A stretch of DNA of 64,000 nt from assembly GCA_018296165.2 (NCBI GenBank), contig JACKQL020000037.1, forward strand, positions 62,001 through 126,000, read 5' to 3'. Shown here in pieces: positions 56,492-64,000 of the stretch (the first letter of the stretch is position 1; every line of letters begins with the position of its first letter). The translations under genes were made by a program, and so were the position numbers. Source of the stretch: Termitomyces sp. T153 (Eukaryota; Basidiomycota; Agaricomycetes; Agaricales; Lyophyllaceae). The notes beneath the pieces were generated by a model. That model did no database searches, was not told the DNA's origin, and was given only the letters and a program-made list of their open reading frames with translations.

Positions 56492-59400
56492 CTAGTCCTG
56501 GAGGTCCCAGGGCTTGGTGGGGTGTTGTCAATGGAAGTCCCGGAGTTCATCAGGGGCTCCGTCAAGGTTTTTTCAGGGCTCCCACGTGTTGTCCTCAGGT
56601 CCATAGCCCTTCCAGCGGACTAAGTACTGGGGTCATCCGCAGACCAAGCAGAAGTCAAGGATCTGGTCGACCTCATAGCGGTACTCATCCTTGACCTTGA
56701 TGGGGGTTGGTCAGCTGGGGTGCTGGCCAGGGAAGGGGTCTGGGGCATGTTTTTTGAGGAGTCAAACATGGAACATGGGGTGGAGGCCTTTCAAGCCTGG
56801 AGGTAGGTTGAGTTTATAGGTGTGCATGGAGACCTTCCAGAGGACTTTGAAAGGACTGAGGCGCTTGTGGTCTAATTTGATGGAGGGCCTCCAGGTCTTG
56901 AGGTTGCATCGATCGAGCCAAACCAAGGTGCTGGGAGGCCAGTTGGGGGTGGGGTCGCATTGGGCGTCAGCATGTTTGGAGTAGGCTTGATTGGCGGTGT
57001 TGATCTCGTTCCGGAGAAATTGGTGAAGGGATTGGAGGTCCTTGGCGACTTTGTGGGCAGCGTGGGAGGGGATGCCCTTCAGGGACAGGGTGAGTTGGGG
57101 GTTGTAGCCTTTGTTGGCATAGAAGGGGGAGACTCCAGTGGCAGAGTGGGGCATGTTGTTGTAGGTGAATTCAGCAAGGGGGAGTTCTGCGCGCCAGTCA
57201 TTCTGTAAATAGTTAACATATAGGCAGAGATACTGCTCCAGTGTCTGGTTTACTCATTCTGTTTGTCTGTCAGTCTCTGGGTGATAGGCGGTAGAGAGGT
57301 TGGTTTTGATCTTGAGCACCCTGCATAGCAACTGCCAAAAGTGGGATACAAACAGGGTCCATGGTCGGAGACAATGTCATCTGGGAGTCCATGCTTGGAG
57401 AATACATGTTTGAGAAACAGTTTGGCAAACTCCAGAGTATTGTTGGTGGTGTGGCAGGGGATGAAGAGGGCTTGCTTGGTGAGGCAGCAAACGATGACAA
57501 GGATTGCATTAAAATCTTTGGAGTCAGGGAGTTTGACGATATGATCCATCAATAGGGAGGACTAGGAGCAGCGGCCAACAGGGAGGGGTTTCAATAATCC
57601 ATGGGGGTGGTGACGGAGTACCTTGGCCCGGAGGCAAGGTTCACAGGCCCTTATGTATTGCATGACATCCTTCTTTATTCCTGGCCAAAAGTAAGTCTGG
57701 GAGATGAATTGAAGGGTCTTACAAATTCCTGGGTGCCCCCGGAGCTTATGGTCATGGTGCTGCTGGAGTATGTCAAGGCAGATGGACTTGTGGTCCAGGG
57801 CATAAATTTGTCCACTCCGGAGCAGGAGGCAGTGGTCTGGGGATAGCAAGAAGGGGCTCCTGGTGCTTGACTCGTTGGGGTTGTTGCAGGGGTCGTGCTG
57901 GGTGAAGGAGTCCAGGGGTGAATTTCTGATTTGTTGGAGGATTCCTTCTTCATTTAAAATCAGTACGGCATGTAGATGTTTGGGGGGGATTACCACTCAA
58001 TGGTTGAATGCATTCCATTTGGCTTTGAATGACTTTTTTGGGTACACATCAGATCTTCGAGTGAGGGCATTGGGCTTTGCGCCAAGTCGCCTGGGGTGGT
58101 AGTGGATGGTGAAGTCATACTCCAAGAGGGTTTTGGACCATTGGGCTTGGCGGCAGCTAAGCTGTTTTGTGGTCGTGAAGTATTGCAGGTTGTTGTGGTT
58201 GGAGTATACTTGGATGCAGTGCGGGGACCCCTTAAGGTAGGCCCACCACTGACGGAAGGCTTCAATGATCACAAGGAGTTCTTTGTCGTAGATGTCATAG
58301 TTGAGTTCTGCTGGGATCATCAATCAGGTGTAGAAGGTGACAGGATGGAAATCTTTGCCCCCCAAGTCCAACTAGAAGAGTATTCCAGCAATAGCATAGT
58401 CGGAGGTGTTGCACTCAAGCACGATTGGCAGGGAGGGGTCAAAATGGTGGAGGACTGGAGCAGAGGTGAAGGCCCTCTTCAGGAGGAGGAATACGCTCTG
58501 GCACTTGCTGTCCCAATCCCAAGGGGTGTCCTTCCGTGTGAGTCAGTTGAGGGGTTTGGTGATCCCGGAGTAGTTGTTGATGAAATGGCAATAGAAGTTA
58601 GCAAACCCCAGGAATGATTGTACCTCCTTGATGTTCTGCAGTGGGGGCCAGTTGAGTACTGTGTCAACCTTGGCGGGGTCCATGCGCACGCCATTGGGGG
58701 TGACGACAACTCCAAGATATTTGACCTCCGTCATGTGGAAGGAGCATTTCTTTGGTTTGGCATGAAGGTGGTACTCTTGGAGTCATTCTAAAATGCGGCA
58801 GATGTGCTCCGGATGTTCCTTTGGCAAATTCGAGTAGATCAGGATGTCATCCAGGTATACAATAATAAAAACGTCATTCATGTTGTAGAAGATGTTGTTC
58901 ATAAAGTACTGAAAAGTGGTGGGGGAGTTAGTCATTCCAAAGGGCATTACAAGGTACTCAAAGAGGCCATAGTGGGTGTGAAAGGCAGTCTTCCATTCAT
59001 GTCCTGGAGCAATCCGGACATTGTTGTAGTCAGAGCAGAGGTCTATCTTTGTGTAAATCTTGGCACTGGGGAGACAATCAACAAGGTCTCTGATCAAGGG
59101 GAGGGGGTACCAGTTCTTTTTGGTGACTTTGTTGAGCCCCCAATAATCCACACAGAGTCAGAGGGACCTGTCCTTCTTTTTGGCAAACAGAACTGGAGTG
59201 TTGGCAGCAGAGATCAATGGGCGTATGAAGCCCTTGCCAAGCATGTCATTGAGGTATTCCTTCAAGGCTTGGAGCTTGACCTCGGACATGTTGTAGATCT
59301 TGCCAAATGGGAGTGAGGTACCTTTCTCGAGGTCAATCTTGTGGTCATAGGAGTGGTGCGGGGGAAGTTCTTTGGCACTCCCTTCAGAGAACACATCAGC

Positions 59401-60846
59401 AAACTCATGATACTCCAGAGGAACTACTTCGGATAGGATCTGTTCCTCTGTCTTGCTCTCCAGTGTGGTCGTCCCTGTGTGGAGGTGCTCCTCAGATAGG
59501 GCTGGTGTGATTTGTAACTGAAAGGCAGGGGTGCCGTCTTGTAGAAGGCGTGCAGAGGGAACAGCGCCGACAATTTTAATGTCGAGGCTTCCGGAGTTGA
59601 CAGAGTTGGATGTCAGAGTGGTAGCAGATGAGTCTGGAGTGGTGGTGGAGTTGGTCGGGGACCTTGAACGTCACTGGTTGGGGTACCGCAGCCCTTTGTA
59701 TTGAATTTGGGGTATGTTGGGAGGCAGCCATCATAATGTGATGGAGGGTGACCAAGGCAGAGTGGCATCTTCTTCATCATTGAGGTTGTCATCAGAGGTT
59801 GAGGGACTCTGGGTCACTCCAGAAGTGCTGGCACCAGAATGGGAGATGTCAGAGTCTGGGATCGACTGGAGGTGGAGGAGGATGGCAGCTGCTAAACTTG
59901 CTTTGGGGCCAGTGAATTGCATGGTGAGGTCCTTCCAGTCAATGTTGGGGTTGACGTCTTGTAGCCATGGGAGCCTGAGCACGATTGGAGTTGGTGGAGG
60001 TAGTTGGGTGATGAGGAGCCAGGCCTGAAACTGCAGGTCGTTGTTGAGGGTGAGGGTGTTGTCATGGTATTATGTGATCCTTGTCGTGGCGGGGCTTCTG
60101 TCAAAGAGTTGGAGCTCAAGGGGTCTGTTGAAGTCGTTGTGCTGGAGGCCGAGCTGGTTACTGACAAAGGTGCCAGAGGTGCCACTGTTGACAAGGGCAG
60201 GGAATACCTTGGAAGGGTTGTTGAGTTGGACATTGATGATGAATGACTGTGCAGATCTAGAGCGGAGCTGTGGAGGAGTCCAGGGGTGGTCAATTGTGGC
60301 CTTGGAGTTCTCAGAGGAGGGTGAGACATCAAAAGGTACCAGCCTGGAGTTGGTGGGGTTGTCCCAGTTGAGGCAGGGGGTGAGGCTGGGCCAGTCAACA
60401 TGGGGGTTGGTGGAATAGAGCCATGAGAATCCTAAGACGATGGGGGCGGAGGGGTGTAATTTTGTGATAAGTAGTTGGAGTTCTTGCTGTTGTCCATTGG
60501 CAAAGGTCATGGTCGTTTCTAGGCAGTGTGTGATGTCTCCTGCTGGAGTGGGGTCTCCATCAAAAGGTTTGAGGGGGATCGGGGTGGGGAGGCATTGGAG
60601 GGGGTGGAGAGTGAGCACTGCCAGGGATTCATTGATGAAGTTGTTGGTGGCACTGCTGTTGACTAGTGTGGGGACGGGGTTGGTGGTGAAGGGGAGAGTG
60701 GTGCAGAGGAGGAGGTTGGTGGACAAGTGGGAGGGGAGATGTACTGGGGGGCTGTCCGGGGCAAGTATCGTTGCACAGAGGAGTGTGGCCAGGGCAGAGA
60801 AGACGTTGGGGTCTGGTCCATGGTCTAGTGCATCTTCAAGACCTAA
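56492..60846 (-). pseudogene. Element E pol (two protease-like domains, RT, RNase H, integrase, chromodomain)
   Basis: Minus-strand copy with the same domain order as D. The first protease-like domain has LVNSSATNNFIN (~60665), the second LVNSGTSGTFVSN (~60195). RT has VDYWGLN and an intact YLDDILIY near 58855. RNase H has YDKELLVIIEAF near 58290. Integrase has HDHKLRGHPGICKT near 57750 and the same one-base deletion as D near 57360. The chromodomain (~56700-56520) keeps YRYEVDQIL and [13 protein letters not shown]. Stops occur at 59158 (TGA), 57997 (TGA) and elsewhere. 59355-60990 matches D 48186-49821 with no difference that I found. Confidence 0.9.
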
Positions 60847-63800
60847 ACCACTGACTCATTTTCCATAAACTGGTAGCTACAGTCTTCTCTGTCGATCGTC
60901 CACATGGCGCATCCCATCACCTGTTGTTTAGGACAACTGCGAATAAAGTGTCCCTGCTCACCACATAGGATGCACACACCCTCCTTCTGTTGTTTCTCCT
61001 GCATTTCCTCTGGCACGTCAATCCACAGGCTATCCCAAATCCTGTTTGCGCATAGGGCTTCCTGGTCATTGGTGGGGTCTGGAATGTCATTGTGGTTGTT
61101 GGGGTTGGTGTCCAAGGGTTCTGGAGTTTCATGGAGGTCGGCAGCATTGAGCTGGGCTGGTGGACATTGCCCTGGGAGTGGGTTGGCACTGGTAATCCCT
61201 TGGCCTGAGGGAAAATGGGGTGCGGGGTTGGCGGGGTTAGTGGAGATTGAGGACCAAATGCTGTTAGTTGCTCTGGCCTGCCAGTTGGTGTTACCAGAGG
61301 CATTCCAGGGGGTCTGGGGTGCCATGTTTTTGCTGCGATCTTCTCAGTAACATTGGTCAACCTGGGTAATGAGTGCCTTGTACCCGTCATAGGTGGTTTG
61401 CTTGGGTGCAAGGCAAAGGACATCCTTGATTCATTGAGGCAGGGCGCAACAGAGGGTGAATCAGAGAGCATTGTAGTTCCAGCTGGTCTTGTAGGCTTCC
61501 CATTCAAACCATGCAATAAAGGTGGTGAAGTGTTTGTTGTTGTGCATTTGGAGGTTGAAGAGGTTTTCCTCCGCCTCCACTACGGTGTCAAAGATGCTGA
61601 ACTTACTCAAGAATTCCTGGGTGAAAGCAAGCCAATTGGAGAGCACAGGGTTGTTGGGGTCAAACCAGAGTAGCGCAGTGTAATGATTGAAGGTGATACC
61701 CTGTAAATATGATGTGGCGAAGGCCACTCGTGAGCTCTCAAGTTGGAAGGTAATTGGCTTAGCTTGGAACATAGTCAGACACTGGGTTAGAAAGATTTGC
61801 CACTTCCGGGAGTCATGGCCAGTGAAGGTTTTGGGTTTCTGAATGTCAAGCTTATCCTCCCAGGCCAGTGCGTCACGGGTATTGTCCTGTGGATTTTGAG
61901 CTCGGGGCAGGGGTCCAGCATTGTAGTAGTAATAGTAGTTGTTCCTGTTTCCATGCTGGGGGGGAAGTTGTCCATCGCTGGGCCCCATCCTCCAGGGGGT
62001 CCACTGTTGGGTGGCCCTTGTCAGGTTCCGCTGACCTTGGGGGCTCAGCTGCACTGGGCAAGTCCTTACTAGGCGGGCGTGATCCCCTTGCACTAGTAAC
62101 CAAACACTCTAAGACGTTCCGGGCACTGATGGCTTGTGCGGATAGTTGGTGGGATGTGATCTGGATGGGTCCAGGGAGGTCCAGAGAAGTCGGATTGCGA
62201 GGAAACGAGACGGTCTTGGCGGGGTTCAGGCAGAAGACCATATGGGAGATTCACAGAAGCGAAGGAGTAGGCGGCTGTGTGACCAATGGGAACGGAGCCA
62301 GGGTTTGATGGGAGATCATTTGGAGTTGATGGAGTCCGGGACCAAGCAAAGAGTGAAGTTTGGACCTGGTAAAGGAGTGTCGGGGTTCGTAATCGTAATC
62401 GCGGAGTTTGTGAGGTCATTAAGGTTGATGAAGACTTGGGCACAATGGTCGGACGGAGTCACCGAGACAGCATCAGACAAGATGATATGGAACAAGAGTA
62501 GATTTGAGTGGAGATATGAGACAATAACGAGAATAATAGTGAAATGGAGACAGGACAGGACCAGGAGACTGAGATAAGACCAGGAGACTGAGATATGACC
62601 GGGAGACTGAGAGTAAGGAGAACAAAACACAAAACACAAAAAGGAAACAATCAGACCATAGGTAACGTTAAGCAATATCAAGACTAGAGTACGAAGAGCT
62701 ACTCGACGGCTTATATACTGACTACCGGAGAACTTCGGGGTATGTCGGCTGCGGTGGTGGGACTTGGCGGAGCTCGACGGAGTGGGCGAGTGTCAGTTGC
62801 AATCAAGGATCGGGCTGTGCTGATACGTTGATGGGATCACTGGGGAACGCGGGTCGCCCCGAGGTTGTCGTGATACTCCGGAATAGGTCGGAGGAACCAG
62901 GGTGTTTAGTTGATGATGGGTGGCGAAGATTAGGAACAGCGGGGGTGGTTCTTGGGGTTTGGGAGATCCAGGGTAAGTGTCAGTGGCTGCAGAGAAGGCA
63001 CCGAAGTTGGCCAGGGGGCCGTCGGAGTTAGCTGGGGAGGCGTCGGAGTTAGCCGAAATAGGCATGGGGCATGGGCGGAAGTTCGGCAGAGCGTTGGGGG
63101 TTTTTTGGGGGTTCGGGGGGTTGATGGGCAATGTGCGGGGGTTCAGGGGACGGGTCGTGACAGCCCTCTGCCAGGGGGTTGACCCGCATTGCCCAGGGCG
63201 GGCCCTGGAGCCCATCGAGGGGGTCTCCCGGGAGTGGGGGGCCCAAAATAATTTGCGTCAGCAGGAGAGTTAGGCAGCAGAGCAGACAGGAGATGAGGAT
63301 GGTTGGTAAGGAAGGGTGGTTGGAGTGCCCTGGGACCCGTGGGCTGTCGTGGAGGGACTGGGGCAGAGGGACAGGGTGGAGGGGCATTGACACGAGGGGC
63401 GTGGAGGTCGAAGTGGGGGGGTTGGTCTCATGGAGGTCTGTTGTGTGGGGCGTGCTCGTCAGCGAGGTTACCAGGCTCATCAATGTAGGAGAGAGTCCGG
63501 TGGTCGTTGTCAATGCATGGGGGCAGCTGTTGGGGGCAGGGTTTGGAGACGGCAGGTTGGTCCCAGGTTTGGAAGGCGCTAGGGACGGAGTTGGCCTGGG
63601 GGCAAGTGGAGAGGGCCAAGGTATGGGCAGCTGGTTGGTTGAACAATCCCCCTGTGGGGTTGAGGTTCCTCAAGATGCTGGAGGCTGTGTTGAGTTCTTC
63701 CTGCTGATGGGGGATGGAAGGCGGGGCTTTGCTTCATGTTCCGACGGGCTCCCCACATTGCACATGGAAGGAGCGGGTGGGGTCTAGAGGGTCTTCGAAG

Positions 63801-64000
63801 GGGCGGGGGTTTGGGCTGGTGTGGATTTCTTTGACCAATGCGCGGAGCTTGTTCTGTAGATTATTGTCAATGCCCAGGGTGCCTTGCATAGTCTCCAGGA
63901 GGTTTCCTTGCAGATAGTGCTTGTGGAAATCAAGGAGTCGATCTGCCCAGACTTCCGGAGTCGTGGAGGTGTTGGAGTAGCCTAGGTTGGTGAGGAGGGT
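60843..64000 (-). pseudogene. Element E gag (partial, split by a solo LTR)
   Basis: From the TAG complement at 60843-60845 upward: CCHC knuckle CILCGEQGHFIRSC (~60935-60975), capsid core (61330-61860) with FDPNNPVLSNWLAFTQEF and KWQIFLTQCLTMFQ, then the Asn/Tyr run RNNYYYYYN near 61930. The solo LTR at 62019-63162 interrupts, and gag resumes at 63168 with the Pro-rich middle and the region LLDFHKHYLQGNLLETMQG at 63940-63880, running off the window. The N-terminus lies outside. Confidence 0.85.
62019..63162 (-). mobile_element. Solo LTR of the long B/D/E subfamily in element E gag
   Basis: 1144 bp, TGTCAGGTTCCGCTGACC...GGGTCGTGACA, with perfect GCCCT duplications at 62014-62018 and 63163-63167. 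The minus strand carries TATATAAG followed by AGTCTTGATATT. It is most similar to 18681-19879 and 42557-43726. Confidence 0.93.

Larger units (their letters stand above)
41324..64000 (-). mobile_element. Element E: reverse-oriented chromovirus, interrupted by D and two solo LTRs, continues past the window
   Basis: 3' LTR at 41324-42260, polypurine complement TCACCCCCCCTTCAG just after it, antisense-ORF region 42261-44846, then (after element D) 55761-56491, pol on the minus strand 56492-60846 and gag from 60843 leftward-reading beyond 64000. D is flanked by GGATG duplications that lie inside E's antisense ORF. E's 5' LTR and right flank are not in the window. Confidence 0.9.

Noticed and set aside
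48510..60665. Asn in place of the catalytic Asp in the first protease-like module as evidence of a natural pseudo-protease
   Set aside because: GTCGAC to GTCAAC is a CpG transition, the dominant decay in these copies, so three decayed copies cannot show that Asn is ancestral.
1..64000. tRNA, rRNA or other structured RNA genes
   Set aside because: I saw no cloverleaf-like or rRNA-like sequence; this was by eye and a covariance-model scan could find something I missed.

Overview
The window looks like a chromosome segment of a filamentous basidiomycete, most likely an agaricomycete. The first 4.3 kb hold four compact host genes on both strands, with 4-5 exons each, introns of 46-58 nt and intergenic gaps of about 100-270 nt. 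They encode a methionine-R-sulfoxide reductase, a class-2 eIF4E (4EHP type), the IPC-synthase regulatory subunit Kei1 and a PQ-loop membrane protein. All four assemble into uninterrupted reading frames with GT..AG introns. Species cannot be named from the sequence.

From about 4.3 kb to the right edge I see no intact host gene. The DNA is a stack of nested LTR retrotransposons whose order of arrival can be read from target-site duplications (TSDs). After a five-copy 61-bp tandem repeat (5283-5585) and a LINE-like C-terminal fragment (about 5762-6085, minus) comes chromovirus A (6153-34662, TSD GGAAC). Its gag is split by gypsy element B, in reverse orientation (7538-30017, TSD CCAAG). B's 3' LTR is split by gypsy element C (8473-19891, TSD GCGT). 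C carries a C-family solo LTR in its gag (10567-11665) and another solo LTR in its own 3' LTR (18681-19879, TSD AGGAG).

Right of A are a diverged C-family solo LTR (34688-35809), a decayed relative of A (A2, from about 35817) and a Ty1/copia element inserted in A2 (5' LTR 38330-38674, coding to 41323). Reverse-oriented gypsy element E interrupts the copia element (41324 to beyond the right edge). E is broken by a solo LTR (42557-43726), by full-length forward element D (44847-55760, TSD GGATG) and by another solo LTR in its gag (62019-63162, TSD GCCCT).

B, D and E are one chromovirus family of about 11 kb with an unusual plan: proline/tyrosine-rich gag with one CCHC knuckle, a -1 shift into pol, two consecutive retropepsin-like domains, RT, RNase H, integrase and a chromodomain. 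Between pol and the 3' LTR lies an antisense, apparently spliced ORF with cysteine spacing like a fungal Zn2Cys6 cluster followed by a coiled coil. In this family and separately in A, the primer-binding site is an exact complement of the predicted 5' end of the element's own transcript, as expected for Tf1-type self-priming.

Coding frames in the elements are broken mainly by changes that read as CpG decay (CGA to TGA or CAA, CGG to TGG). CpG is nearly absent from A, B and C and common in D and E, matching the nesting order. D and E also share long tracts with no difference found, embedded in clearly diverged sequence, which suggests gene conversion between inverted copies or an assembly artefact.
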